24,048 bases of DNA from an uncultured Oscillospiraceae bacterium (GCA_934511165.1 CAKSWA010000034.1:1-24048); one strand, 5' to 3'; counted from the first letter of the stretch, positions 1 to 8,073 are shown. Notes: a model not told the origin generated them from the sequence alone. Numbers and translations: made by a program.

Positions 1-69
1 GTGGCGGCGGCTCTCACCAGCATGACGTTCATGGGCTTTGCCGGCATGGCTGACAAGCTGTTCGGTTAA
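1..69 (+). CDS. rnfA: RnfA, electron transport complex subunit A (C-terminal end only)
   Basis: The first 22 codons and the stop are an open frame entering from outside the window. They encode a hydrophobic tail containing SMTFMGFAGM, the usual ending of RnfA/NqrE-type membrane subunits. RnfA is an integral membrane subunit of the Rnf complex, which couples reduced ferredoxin oxidation and NAD+ reduction to ion pumping. The rnfB gene starts 14 bases after this stop behind a strong ribosome site, matching the usual rnf gene order in which A is followed by B. The identification depends on that linkage as well as on the short peptide; the N-terminus and the other rnf genes lie before the window. 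Confidence 0.85.
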   Translation: MAAALTSMTFMGFAGMADKLFG

Positions 70-83
70 GGGAGGAATGTGAC

Positions 84-875
84 ATGTCTGGAGTTTTAAG
101 TGCCATTGTTGTTCTGCTCATCATCGGCGCGGTGGCTGCGCTGATCCTCGTCATCGCTTCCAAGTACATGAGCGTCCCCGAAAATGAGCTGTTCCCTGCG
201 ATCCGCGAATGCCTGCCCGGCGCCAACTGCGGCGCGTGCGGCTACGCCGGCTGCGACGGCTACGCCAAGGCGCTGGCCGAAGGCGAAGAGACGAAAACCA
301 ACCTCTGCGTCCCCGGTGCCGACGGCGCCGCCGCCGCCATCGCCGAAATCATGGGCGTTGAGGCGGAGGACGTTGTGGAGATGGTTGCTTACGTCAAGTG
401 CAACGGCAGCTGTGAGACGGCCAAGCACAAGTACGAGTACGCCGGCATCAACAACTGCTCGGCGGCGAACATTCTCTTCCAGGGTGAGTGGGCCTGCCCG
501 AACAGCTGCCTCGGCTACGGCGACTGTGAGAACGCCTGCCCGTCGGATGCCATCCATGTGGTGAACGGCGTTGCGAGAGTGTACCCGGCCAACTGCACCG
601 GCTGCGGCATCTGCACCCGCACCTGCCCGAACCACATTATCGCGCTGCGCCGTGCCGTTGACGCGACGATCGTCCGCTGCAACAACACCCAGAAGGGCGC
701 GCAGACCCGTGTCGCCTGCTCGAAGGGCTGCATCGGCTGCATGAAGTGCGAAAAGGTCTGCCCGACCGGAGCCATCAAGGTGGTTGACAATCTCGCCCGC
801 ATCGACTACGATAAGTGCGTCGGCTGCGTCGCCTGCTCGGAGAACTGCCCGGTGGGCGTTATCCAGAGATTCTGA
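84..875 (+). CDS. rnfB: RnfB, iron-sulfur subunit of the Rnf ferredoxin:NAD+ oxidoreductase
   Basis: This 263-residue protein is the cytoplasmic-facing, membrane-anchored electron entry subunit of Rnf. Residues about 5-27 form one membrane helix. The conserved RnfB/Fe-S domain follows, with Cys49, Cys52, Cys57 and Cys75 in a CxxCxxxxC...C pattern. Several ferredoxin-type clusters come next: a cysteine group near 138-153, then CTGCGICTRTCP, CIGCMKCEKVCP and CVGCVACSENCP. Its length is typical for clostridial RnfB, which carries more clusters than the proteobacterial form. A GGGAGG site 8 bases upstream supports the ATG at 84. The gene follows rnfA and ends just before a strong terminator, so it is probably the last gene of the main rnf transcript. 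Confidence 0.97.
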   Translation: MSGVLSAIVVLLIIGAVAALILVIASKYMSVPENELFPAIRECLPGANCGACGYAGCDGYAKALAEGEETKTNLCVPGADGAAAAIAEIMGVEAEDVVEMVAYVKCNGSCETAKHKYEYAGINNCSAANILFQGEWACPNSCLGYGDCENACPSDAIHVVNGVARVYPANCTGCGICTRTCPNHIIALRRAVDATIVRCNNTQKGAQTRVACSKGCIGCMKCEKVCPTGAIKVVDNLARIDYDKCVGCVACSENCPVGVIQRF

Positions 876-890
876 TTTTCACCAGAAAAG

Positions 891-920
891 ATCCGTCCGG
901 CAAAGCCGGACGGATTTTTT
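891..920 (+). terminator. Intrinsic terminator after rnfB
   Basis: An 11-bp perfect stem (891-901 with 905-915) closes an AAA loop and is followed by a run of T to 920. It would end the rnf transcript. The Shine-Dalgarno of the next gene begins only a few bases later, leaving no room for a separate promoter between them. Confidence 0.9.
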
Positions 921-938
921 ATGAAAAGGGTTTATCCT

Positions 939-1328
939 ATGAAGCCTGAACGGACAAAAAAAGACCGCCTTCGCGCGGATATACTGCTTATCGCGGCGCT
1001 CCTCGTGCTTGCGCTCGGCTTCTTCGCCGTCCAGCGGCTGAGCCGGAAGGACGGCGCTCTGGCGGTCGTATACGTAAACGGCGAGCGAACGGCAGAATAT
1101 CCTCTTTCCGAGGACACGACCGTGACGCTGCACGCCCCGAACGGCGGCTACAACATCCTCGTCATTTCCGGCGGCTGTGCCGACGTGACGGAGGCAAGCT
1201 GCCCGGACGGTATCTGCGTCCGGGCAAAGCCTGCGCAGTACGAGGGCGACACGATCGTGTGCCTTCCGAACAAAACGGAGATCCGCATCGAGGGTGCGGC
1301 CTCCTCCGATATCGATCTGGTGAGCTGA
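939..1328 (+). CDS. NusG domain II-containing membrane-anchored protein
   Basis: The protein has about 129 residues: a basic N-terminus, one membrane helix at about residues 14-32, and an extracytoplasmic beta domain. The SCPDGICV motif and the following basic/hydrophobic strands are typical of the NusG domain II (DUF1312) family. These small proteins are commonly found beside rnf or other membrane redox genes, but their exact role is not established. The start chosen is the ATG at 939, because AAAGGG lies about 8 bases upstream. An in-frame ATG at 921 falls directly on the end of the rnfB terminator and has no ribosome site. The gene overlaps the spacing of the next gene (stop at 1328, next ATG at 1330), so the two are translationally close. 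Confidence 0.85.
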   Translation: MKPERTKKDRLRADILLIAALLVLALGFFAVQRLSRKDGALAVVYVNGERTAEYPLSEDTTVTLHAPNGGYNILVISGGCADVTEASCPDGICVRAKPAQYEGDTIVCLPNKTEIRIEGAASSDIDLVS

Positions 1329-1329
1329 T

Positions 1330-1815
1330 ATGAAAGAGACAAAACGGCTTGTTCTGCTTGCGATGCTGACCGCCGTGGCGATGATCCTTTCCTATGTGGA
1401 GTCGCTGCTGCCGTCGGCCGGCATTCCGGGCGTGAAAATGGGTCTGGCGAATATCGCCGTTATATTCGCGCTCTTCCGCTTTGGCTGGAAGGAGGCGGCG
1501 GCGCTCTCGCTCGTGCGCGTTGTACTTGTAAGCCTACTGTTCGGCAGCGTTGGCGCGATGCTCTATTCTCTCGCGGGCGCGGTGCTGAGTCTTGCGGTCA
1601 TGGCGCTGCTGCGCCGGATTGACCGGTTTTCCACCGTGGGCGTCAGCGTCGCGGGCGGCGTTGCGCACAACGCCGGGCAGATATTGATGGCCATGCTCAT
1701 ATTGCAGACGAAGCAGCTTTTCGGCTATCTGCCGGTGCTCGCTGTTTCGGGTATCGCGGGCGGCGTCCTCACAGGGCTTGCTGCGGCGCTTCTCATCCGG
1801 CGCATCCCGGAATAA
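1330..1815 (+). CDS. Gx transporter family protein (heptaprenyl diphosphate synthase component I-like)
   Basis: This 161-residue, very hydrophobic protein has about five membrane segments. It opens with a KRLVLLAMLTAVAMILSYVE stretch and contains the conserved GIPGVKMGLANI segment and a later HNAGQI motif. That pattern is typical of the family annotated as Gx transporter or 'heptaprenyl diphosphate synthase component I', which resembles the substrate-binding S components of ECF transporters. The prenyl-synthase name is historical, and the substrate is not known from sequence. It starts two bases after the NusG-II gene, and both lie behind rnfAB. This suggests a membrane role linked to Rnf or to flavin/quinone-type cofactors, an inference from gene order only. 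Confidence 0.85.
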   Translation: MKETKRLVLLAMLTAVAMILSYVESLLPSAGIPGVKMGLANIAVIFALFRFGWKEAAALSLVRVVLVSLLFGSVGAMLYSLAGAVLSLAVMALLRRIDRFSTVGVSVAGGVAHNAGQILMAMLILQTKQLFGYLPVLAVSGIAGGVLTGLAAALLIRRIPE

Positions 1816-1831
1816 AAGTCAAGGCATAATG

Positions 1832-1864
1832 AAACCCGGCATCGCGAACGATGCCGGGTTTTGC
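1832..1864. terminator. Terminator hairpin between convergent transcripts
   Basis: A 13-bp perfect stem (1832-1844 with 1849-1861) with a CGAA tetraloop lies between the convergent Gx-family gene and hypA. It is followed by TTTT on the plus strand and by a short T run on the minus strand. It probably serves both directions, although both T tracts are short. Confidence 0.8.
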
Positions 1865-1868
1865 TGTC

Positions 1869-2213
1869 TTATTCGGGAATGTGTATCTCGCGGATGAGAA
1901 AGTCCTTGCCGGTGAGAATGGTTTTCTCAAAGCTGCCGCAGTTCGGGCAATAGCCCTTATGCTCCACAACATGGAATACTTCGTTGCACTCGTCGCACTC
2001 CGCCGTGCCGGGAACGATGTTCAATACGAGTTTCGTATTTTTCAGAAACGTGTCTTCCACGACATGTGGGTAAATGTCTTCCACGTATTTCGGAATGACG
2101 AGCGACAGCTCACCGACATCCACGACGATCTCGGCGATCTCCGTGATGTGATTCGCCTCGGCAAAGGCGGTCACGGTTTTCACCATGGAGCGGACGATAC
2201 CTATTTCGTGCAT
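1869..2213 (-). CDS. hypA: HypA, nickel insertion metallochaperone for [NiFe] hydrogenase
   Basis: At 114 residues the protein has the normal HypA length. It begins with MHEI, the N-terminal His2/Glu3 nickel-binding element of HypA. It carries the structural zinc site as two CxxC pairs (Cys73/Cys76 and Cys89/Cys92). HypA works with HypB to deliver nickel to hydrogenase large subunits. Here it sits 12 bases downstream of a large flavin/iron-sulfur oxidoreductase on the same strand, with no hypB-F or hydrogenase structural genes in the window. The family assignment is firm. The target enzyme is not visible; a hydrogenase elsewhere in the genome, or another nickel enzyme, is possible. Confidence 0.95.
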   Translation of the reverse strand: MHEIGIVRSMVKTVTAFAEANHITEIAEIVVDVGELSLVIPKYVEDIYPHVVEDTFLKNTKLVLNIVPGTAECDECNEVFHVVEHKGYCPNCGSFEKTILTGKDFLIREIHIPE

Positions 2214-2225
2214 GCTGCCGCACCC

Positions 2226-4874
2226 TCAGGGTCTCGCGACCTTTTTGACGACAAGCTTCGCGACCGCCGCCGGGGCGTTTCCGGCCGCACCGAGCAGCGC
2301 CTTAAAGTACGGCTCGCCGACATAATCGGTGACTTTCTCCAGCCGGATCGCATCAAATTTGCACTTGGTGGTGCAGATGCCGCAGCCGACGCAGAGGCTC
2401 TCGTCCACGACCGCTGAGCCGCAGTCGAGGCAGCGGTGCGTCTCGATCTTCATCTGCTCCTCGGTGAGCGTTCCGCGCAGATCGCGGAACGTCTTCTCCG
2501 CATCCTTCGCAGAGCCGCCGGAGGCCTTCTGGCGCGGCGCGGTATCGAAGCCGTCGAGCGCGACAGCTGCGGTGGCGATGTTCATGGCTTTATAATCGCG
2601 GCGGTCGCGGCCGATGACCTGCGACTGGCCGGGATGGACGTAGCGGTGGATGGAGACAGCGCCCTCTTTGCCCGCGGCAATCGCGTCGATGGCGAACTTC
2701 GGCCCGGTGACAACGTCGCCGCCGGCGAAAACGTCGGGCTCGCTCGTCTGAAAGCTCGGCAGAGACACGGTGACGGTGCCCTTCGTGCCGGTATCCACGG
2801 CGATGCCGGAAAGGTCGATCTCCTGCCCAACAGCGGAAATAACGGCCGAAACGTTCATCGTTTCGTATTTCCCGGTGCCGGCGGGCTTGCCGTCCCGCAG
2901 CTCCATAATTTCATACCGGAGCTCTTCGGCTTTTCCGCTGCCGAGAATTTCGGCGGGGGAGGCGAGGAAGCGGAAGGAAACACCCTCTTCGACGGCCTCT
3001 TCCACCTCGTCATCCGCGGCGGGCATGGAATCGCGGTCGCGGCGATAAATTACGGTGACATCCGCGCCAAGACGGACGGCGGCGCGGGCAACGTCGATGG
3101 CGACATTGCCGCCGCCGATGACGGCGACGCTCTTGCCGATTTCCGGCGCTTCGCCGAGATTGACCGCGCGCAGGAAATCAATGCCGGTCATAACACCCGG
3201 CAGCTCTTCGCCGGGGCAGCGGAGCTTCGCGCCGCGCGATGCGCCGACGGCGAGATAGAACGCCTTGAAGCCCTCGGCGCGAAGCGCGTCGAGCGTGATA
3301 TCCGGTCCAACAGCGACGCCGGTTTTGAACTGCACGCCGAGGTCGGCGAGAACCTGGATTTCGGCGCGAATAACATCCTTTTCGAGCCGGAAGGAGGGAA
3401 TGCCCAGCGTGAGCATGCCGCCGAGTTCTTTTTCCTTTTCGAATACGGTCACAGGGTAGCCCTTGAGCGCGAGATAGTATGCGCAGGTGAGACCCGCCGG
3501 GCCGGAGCCGATGACGGCAATCTTTTCCTCGTAGGGCCTGCCGGTCTGGTTGACCATCTTGGGAACAAAGCGGTGCTCCGCTTCGAGGTCTTTTCCGGCG
3601 ATGAACTTTTTGATATCGTCGATGGCGATGGGCGCATCGACGCTGCCGCGGGTGCAGGCGTCCTCGCACGCCTTGTTGCAGATGCGGCCGCAGACGGCGG
3701 GGAAGGGGTTCTCCTTCTTGATGAGCTCCAGCGCCTCGGTGTAGCGTCCCTGTGAGGCGAGCTTTATGTAGCCCTGTACCGGGACATGCGCCGGGCACTC
3801 CGCCTTGCACGGCGCCGTGCCGGAGGGCATGGAGTCGGTGCGGTTGGTGCGGTACTCGGTGTTGTAGCTTTTCTTATCCCAGGGAATCTCTTTGTCGGAC
3901 GTATAAGCGTCGGAAACGTGCGGGTCAGCAAGGCAGCGCTTCTGGCCGAGACGCACCGCGTTGGTCTGGCAGTTTTCCACGCACTGGCCGCAGGCAACGC
4001 ATTTGTCCTTGTCAACGCGGGCGATAAAGTTGGAGCTGACGCCGTTCGGCGAACGGAACATCTCGGCAATGCGCAGCGCATAGCACGAGCAGCCGCAGCA
4101 GTTGCAGATGGCGGTAACGTCGTCAAAGCCGGGGGCCTGGTTCACCTCATGGACGAGACCGTTATCCTCAGCCCGCCGGAGAATTTCGTATGCCTCCTCC
4201 TTGGAGATAAGACGGTGTTCGCCGCTCTTGGAGAAGCTGACGGCGTTGTCGTTCAGGTAGAGGCACATATCCTCTTCCAGATGGCCGCAGCCCTCGCCCA
4301 TCAGACGGCGCGACCGGCGGCAGGAGCAGGGGCCGACGGAGATCGCCCATGCCTTTTCAATGAGCGTGGAGAGCTCGTCGTAGGAGGCCTTGTGCGTGTT
4401 ATTCTCAATGGCGCTCATCACGGGCATGACGCGCATGAAGTTTACGCCGTTGCCGAGCACGGGGGCGAGCATCCCGACGCGGATGCGGGTGTATTCCTCA
4501 AAGCACGCGCCGAGTTCGGGATGGGCGTCGCACTGCTCGCGGTTGGAGAGGATACCCTCCATGATGCCGGGTACCCAGATGGGGTAATAGTAGCAGAGAG
4601 CGCCATGGCGCTCGCGCGTGCGGATGACGCCGGCCGCGACGAGCTTGTCGCACTGCGTCTGGACGAACTCCACGCTCTTTCGCGTCTTTTTGGCGAGGTC
4701 TTCCACGGTGAAGTCGGTTTCGAGACGCATGCGCATCATAACGGAGCACATGTCGTCATCAACGATGGGATCAAGGATTCTGTACTCGGGATCGCTGTAG
4801 GTAATGCCGGTGTACGTCAGACTTTCGAGACTGATCTTGGATGCAAGCGCGAGAATATTCGGTCTGTGTGCCAT
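2226..4874 (-). CDS. Multidomain FAD/NAD(P)-dependent oxidoreductase with 4Fe-4S clusters (GltD/NfnB-like core)
   Basis: The 882-residue protein has several parts. Residues about 1-110 look like a winged-helix-type segment. Residues about 180-265 are cysteine-rich (CSCRRS, then CNCCGCSC). A ferredoxin-type cluster lies near 292-302 (CVACGQCVENC). A glutamate-synthase small-subunit-like region follows, with a cluster-binding start (CKAECPAHVP at about 356, CGRICNKACEDAC at about 395), an FAD fold (VIGSGPAG at about 455) and an NAD(P) fold (VIGGGNVAIDVA at about 593). A C-terminal ferredoxin domain contains CVGCGICTTKC. The core is that of cytoplasmic flavoproteins passing electrons between NAD(P)H and iron-sulfur partners. 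A G-rich ribosome site precedes the ATG at 4874. hypA follows 12 bases downstream. The redox partner is unknown. Confidence 0.88.
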   Translation of the reverse strand: MAHRPNILALASKISLESLTYTGITYSDPEYRILDPIVDDDMCSVMMRMRLETDFTVEDLAKKTRKSVEFVQTQCDKLVAAGVIRTRERHGALCYYYPIWVPGIMEGILSNREQCDAHPELGACFEEYTRIRVGMLAPVLGNGVNFMRVMPVMSAIENNTHKASYDELSTLIEKAWAISVGPCSCRRSRRLMGEGCGHLEEDMCLYLNDNAVSFSKSGEHRLISKEEAYEILRRAEDNGLVHEVNQAPGFDDVTAICNCCGCSCYALRIAEMFRSPNGVSSNFIARVDKDKCVACGQCVENCQTNAVRLGQKRCLADPHVSDAYTSDKEIPWDKKSYNTEYRTNRTDSMPSGTAPCKAECPAHVPVQGYIKLASQGRYTEALELIKKENPFPAVCGRICNKACEDACTRGSVDAPIAIDDIKKFIAGKDLEAEHRFVPKMVNQTGRPYEEKIAVIGSGPAGLTCAYYLALKGYPVTVFEKEKELGGMLTLGIPSFRLEKDVIRAEIQVLADLGVQFKTGVAVGPDITLDALRAEGFKAFYLAVGASRGAKLRCPGEELPGVMTGIDFLRAVNLGEAPEIGKSVAVIGGGNVAIDVARAAVRLGADVTVIYRRDRDSMPAADDEVEEAVEEGVSFRFLASPAEILGSGKAEELRYEIMELRDGKPAGTGKYETMNVSAVISAVGQEIDLSGIAVDTGTKGTVTVSLPSFQTSEPDVFAGGDVVTGPKFAIDAIAAGKEGAVSIHRYVHPGQSQVIGRDRRDYKAMNIATAAVALDGFDTAPRQKASGGSAKDAEKTFRDLRGTLTEEQMKIETHRCLDCGSAVVDESLCVGCGICTTKCKFDAIRLEKVTDYVGEPYFKALLGAAGNAPAAVAKLVVKKVARP

Positions 4875-4937
4875 GGTTCCCGTCCCCCTGAGATGTTTTA
4901 TTTGGTTTTCTCTTTGTTAATCGACGCTATTTCTCTT

Positions 4938-6116
4938 TTAATACCGGTGGAATTGGAGCGGTGTTGGTCGGTATTTTGCGCCGGACACGAGGCCGACGGC
5001 ACCGAACGTGGACATGAGCGATGAACCGCCGTAGCTGAAGAATGGCAGCGTAATGCCGATAACGGGCGTGATGCCGATGCACATGCCGGTGTTGACGAGC
5101 ATCTGGAAGAAGAGGCTCGCCGCCACGCCGACGCACACAAGCATACTCATCGTGTTGTTCGAGCGCAGTCCCACCATCACGCAGCGGATGATGACAACGG
5201 AGAGCAGCAGCATAATAAGCACGCACGCGACCATGCCGAGCTCCTCGCCAGCAACGGCGAAAATGAAGTCGGTGTGTTTGCCGGTCAGCGCGCCGGACTG
5301 CGTCTGCGTGCCGTAGCCGAGACCGAGTCCTGTAGCCTGCCCGCCCATGAGGGCGTATTTGCTTCGGGTCGTCTGCCATGTGATACCCCAGCCGTCGGGG
5401 TCGATGCTGGGATCGTAGGGCGCGAGAATACGCTGGCGCTGGTATTCGTCGAGAAAGTTGTTCCACAGGAACGGGATCGCAAGCGAGATCGCCGCACCGC
5501 CGATGAGGAACCAGTAGAGCTTGACGCCCGCCACGATCAGCATAACGGCGAAAATGGCGGCGAACACGATCGCCGAGCCGAGGTCTTTCGTGGTGACCAT
5601 CAGCAGCGCGAACGTGTAGCCGAAGTGAACGACAAGCTGAAGAATGGAGAGCACCGAGTTGAGATTCTTGTATTCCTTCAGATAGGATATCTGCTTGGCC
5701 ATCAGCACGATGAACACGACCTTGACGATCTCCGAGGGCTGAATGCCGATGCCGAGGAATCGCAGCCAGCCGGAGTTGCCGGTATCGCCCGAAACGCCGA
5801 ACGGGATGAGCAGCAGAAGGAGGAACGTCTCAAAGCCGAGCAGCAGCTTCCAGCGGCTTGCAATGATGCTCACGTCGAGAACGGTCAGAACATAGTAAAG
5901 GAAGAGACCGAGGATAAACGCAAAGATCTGGATCGGCACGAAGGTGTGCGACGGATACGACTTTGTGGCGCTGCCGACAAGCGTAATGCCGAAGCATGTG
6001 CAGATGCAGCACATGGTGAGCAGAAACATATCGCCCTTTTTGAAGAAGTCCGAGGTACGGCTCCATATATATTGGATGATCGGCGCGATGCGGAGTTTTT
6101 TGAGTCTTTCCAGCAC
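4938..6116 (-). CDS. rodA: RodA/FtsW/SpoVE (SEDS) family peptidoglycan glycosyltransferase
   Basis: The 392-residue polytopic protein has about ten membrane segments. SEDS signatures are visible: WLRFLGIGIQPSEIVK, TTKDLGSAIV with the conserved Asp, HTDFIFAVAGEELG, and a C-terminal GITLPFFSYGGSSL. These enzymes polymerise lipid II into glycan strands together with a class B penicillin-binding protein. RodA acts in elongation and FtsW/SpoVE in division or spore cortex; the sequence alone does not separate them with certainty. The start is taken as GTG at 6116, because GGGGAGG lies 7 bases upstream on this strand. A longer frame from an ATG at 6161 would run through the ribosome site and the likely promoter. 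Two redox genes follow on the same strand after a 63-base gap. Confidence 0.9.
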   Translation of the reverse strand: MLERLKKLRIAPIIQYIWSRTSDFFKKGDMFLLTMCCICTCFGITLVGSATKSYPSHTFVPIQIFAFILGLFLYYVLTVLDVSIIASRWKLLLGFETFLLLLLIPFGVSGDTGNSGWLRFLGIGIQPSEIVKVVFIVLMAKQISYLKEYKNLNSVLSILQLVVHFGYTFALLMVTTKDLGSAIVFAAIFAVMLIVAGVKLYWFLIGGAAISLAIPFLWNNFLDEYQRQRILAPYDPSIDPDGWGITWQTTRSKYALMGGQATGLGLGYGTQTQSGALTGKHTDFIFAVAGEELGMVACVLIMLLLSVVIIRCVMVGLRSNNTMSMLVCVGVAASLFFQMLVNTGMCIGITPVIGITLPFFSYGGSSLMSTFGAVGLVSGAKYRPTPLQFHRY

Positions 6117-6151
6117 GGCGACACCTCCCCTTATACATATACTTTCACCAT

Positions 6152-6180
6152 ATTCTATCACAACTTAGTTTTTTCTGCAA
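6152..6180 (-). promoter_or_regulatory. Possible promoter for the rodA transcript
   Basis: On the minus strand, TAGAAT (6152-6157) lies 17 bases after TTGCAG (6175-6180). The -10 is good and the -35 is poor. It is correctly placed upstream of the GTG start at 6116. Confidence 0.4.
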
Positions 6181-6196
6181 CAGGCAGGAAAAGGTC

Positions 6197-6225
6197 TTTA
6201 CTCCGGGAAAAGCTCGGTGTATAAT
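6197..6225 (+). promoter_or_regulatory. Probable promoter for tsaE-tsaB
   Basis: A perfect TATAAT at 6220-6225 lies 17 bases after TTTACT (6197-6202, four of six consensus bases). It sits about 48 bases before the tsaE start, back to back with the rodA promoter region. Confidence 0.6.
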
Positions 6226-6272
6226 GCCAAGTTAGAAAAGTTTGATTTGAATAAGACAGAGGCAGACGGATT

Positions 6273-6698
6273 ATGGAATTTATCACCCACTCCGAAGCCG
6301 AGACCGAAGCGCTCGGCGAGAAGCTTGCGCGCTCTCTGCCGGAGCGCGGCGTTGTGATCGCGATGTATGGTGAGCTGGGCGCGGGAAAAACGGCGTTTGT
6401 GCGCGGTCTTGCGCGCGGTCTGGAGGTCGACGGCGCGGTTACGAGCCCGACATTCACCATCGTAAACGAGCTTTACGGCAAGCGTGACCTGTTTCATTTC
6501 GATATGTACCGGCTCGGCAGCGCGGACGAGCTCTTTGACATCGGCTGGGAGGATTACCTGGACCGCGGCGGCGTGTGCGCCGTCGAGTGGAGCGAGAACG
6601 TTCCCGAGGCGTTCGACGGCTCCGAGATCCGCGTGAGCATCGAAAAATGCTCTGACAACGCGCGGAAGATCACGATCGAGGGGGTGAGCCTTTGCTGA
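6273..6698 (+). CDS. tsaE: TsaE, tRNA threonylcarbamoyladenosine biosynthesis ATPase
   Basis: This 141-residue protein has the P-loop GELGAGKT at residues 33-40 and the conserved SPTFTIVNEL stretch after it, followed by the HFDMYRL segment typical of TsaE (YjeE/YdiB). TsaE is the ATPase that acts with TsaB and TsaD in the cytoplasm to put the t6A modification on ANN-decoding tRNAs. Its end overlaps the start of tsaB by 7 bases, so the two are translationally coupled. tsaD and the rimI gene that often follows are not in this window. Length and motifs are normal. Confidence 0.96.
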   Translation: MEFITHSEAETEALGEKLARSLPERGVVIAMYGELGAGKTAFVRGLARGLEVDGAVTSPTFTIVNELYGKRDLFHFDMYRLGSADELFDIGWEDYLDRGGVCAVEWSENVPEAFDGSEIRVSIEKCSDNARKITIEGVSLC

Positions 6699-7390
6699 TA
6701 CTGGGAATTGAGACCTCTGCAAAAGCATGCTCCGCCGCGCTCTGCCGCGACGGGGAGCTGCTCGCGCAGAGCTATGAGCGCACGGGACTCACGCACAGCC
6801 GCACGCTCCTGCCGATGATCGAGAACATGCTCTCCAATACCGAAACGCCGAAGGACGCCATCGACGCGATTGCCGTGGCGCAGGGGCCGGGCTCGTTTAC
6901 TGGCATCCGCATCGGTATATCCACCGCCAAGGGCCTCTGCTGGGGGCTTGGCATCCCGGCGGTCGGCGTATCCACGCTCGAAGCCATGGCACAGAGCGCC
7001 CGCTTCGTACCGGAAGGGACGATCGTCTGTCCTGCGATGGACGCGCGGCGCAATCAGCTTTATAATGCGCTTTTTACGGTGCAGAACGGCGCCCTTGTCC
7101 GTCTCACGGAGGATCGTGCCATCGCCGCCGACGCGCTCGCCGAAGAGCTCTCCGGCAGCGGGAAAAATGTGTGGGTCCTCGGCGACGGCTGGACAATCTG
7201 CGAAAAGGCGCTGAAAGAGCATGGCGCGGCGTGCACCGTCGCCCCCGAGGAGCTTCGCTGGCAGACGGCGTTCGGCGTGTGTCTCGCAGCGCAGAGCAAA
7301 ACCCCGGCCGGGGCGGAAGACCTGCTGCCGGTATATCTTCGTCTTTCTCAGGCGGAACGCGAGCGGCAAAGCCGCATGAGCGAAGCCTGA
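6692..7390 (+). CDS. tsaB: TsaB, tRNA threonylcarbamoyladenosine biosynthesis scaffold protein
   Basis: The 232-residue protein opens with LILGIETSAKACSAAL and contains GPGSFTGIRIGISTAKGL, the hallmark segment of TsaB (YeaZ). TsaB is an inactive ASKHA-fold paralogue of TsaD that bridges TsaD and TsaE in the t6A complex. The start is TTG at 6692, supported by GGGGGTGAG just upstream and by the 7-base overlap with tsaE, an arrangement common for this pair. No rimI gene follows; the next gene is upp. Confidence 0.95.
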   Translation: MLILGIETSAKACSAALCRDGELLAQSYERTGLTHSRTLLPMIENMLSNTETPKDAIDAIAVAQGPGSFTGIRIGISTAKGLCWGLGIPAVGVSTLEAMAQSARFVPEGTIVCPAMDARRNQLYNALFTVQNGALVRLTEDRAIAADALAEELSGSGKNVWVLGDGWTICEKALKEHGAACTVAPEELRWQTAFGVCLAAQSKTPAGAEDLLPVYLRLSQAERERQSRMSEA

Positions 7391-7395
7391 GAATA

Positions 7396-7422
7396 TATAA
7401 TGTCAATTACACTACAAAGGAG
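7396..7422 (+). promoter_or_regulatory. Possible -10 element and ribosome site of upp
   Basis: TATAAT at 7396-7401 lies in the 40-base gap after tsaB, without a convincing -35. An AAAGGAG ribosome site follows at 7416-7422, 8 bases before the upp ATG. Confidence 0.4.
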
Positions 7423-7430
7423 TATGAAAA

Positions 7431-8060
7431 ATGAGTGAGCTGCATGTATTCGACCACCCGCTGATTCAGCACAAGCTGTCGATCCTCCGCGACAAGAACA
7501 CGAGCGTGAAGGAATTCCGCGAACTCGTCGGCGAAATCGCCATGCTGATGTGCTATGAAGCGACCCGCGACCTGCCTCTTGAGGAGGTCGAGATCGAAAC
7601 GCCCGTTGCCAAAGCAACGGTCAAGCGCCTCGCGGGCAAGAAGCTCGCCATCGTCCCCATCCTCCGCGCCGGTCTCGGCATGGTCGACGGCATGGTTGCG
7701 ATGATCCCGTCCTGCAAGGTCGGCCACATCGGCCTTTACCGTGACCCGGAGACGCTCGAACCGGTCGAATATTACTGCAAGCTCCCGCCCGATATCACCG
7801 AGCGCGACGTGATCGTGGTCGACCCGATGTTCGCCACCGGCGGCAGCGCCGCGGCCGCGTGCACATTCCTCAAGCAGCACGGCTGCCGTCACATCAAGCT
7901 TATGTGCATCATCGGCGCGCCTCCGGCGTGGGAGAAGATGCAGAAGGAGCACCCGGATGTCGACGTTTACGTCGCCGCCATGGATCCGATCCTGAACGAC
8001 CACGGCTATATCGTCCCCGGCCTCGGCGACGCCGGCGACCGTATCTTCGGCACGAAGTAA
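7431..8060 (+). CDS. upp: Uracil phosphoribosyltransferase
   Basis: At 209 residues this has the normal length for Upp, which converts uracil and PRPP to UMP in pyrimidine salvage. The PRPP-binding loop is DPMFATGGSAAAA (from about residue 131). The conserved VPILRAGLGMVDG segment lies near residues 75-87, and the C-terminal PGLGDAGDRIFGTK is the family's uracil-binding end. AAAGGAG is 8 bases upstream of the ATG. A terminator follows the stop codon. Confidence 0.98.
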   Translation: MSELHVFDHPLIQHKLSILRDKNTSVKEFRELVGEIAMLMCYEATRDLPLEEVEIETPVAKATVKRLAGKKLAIVPILRAGLGMVDGMVAMIPSCKVGHIGLYRDPETLEPVEYYCKLPPDITERDVIVVDPMFATGGSAAAACTFLKQHGCRHIKLMCIIGAPPAWEKMQKEHPDVDVYVAAMDPILNDHGYIVPGLGDAGDRIFGTK

Positions 8061-8073
8061 AAAAGAAAACGAC

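Noticed and set aside
2436..5024. Long plus-strand frames (439 and 412 codons) over the oxidoreductase
   Set aside because: They are complements of a gene with clear flavin and iron-sulfur motifs, and their translations are compositionally odd.
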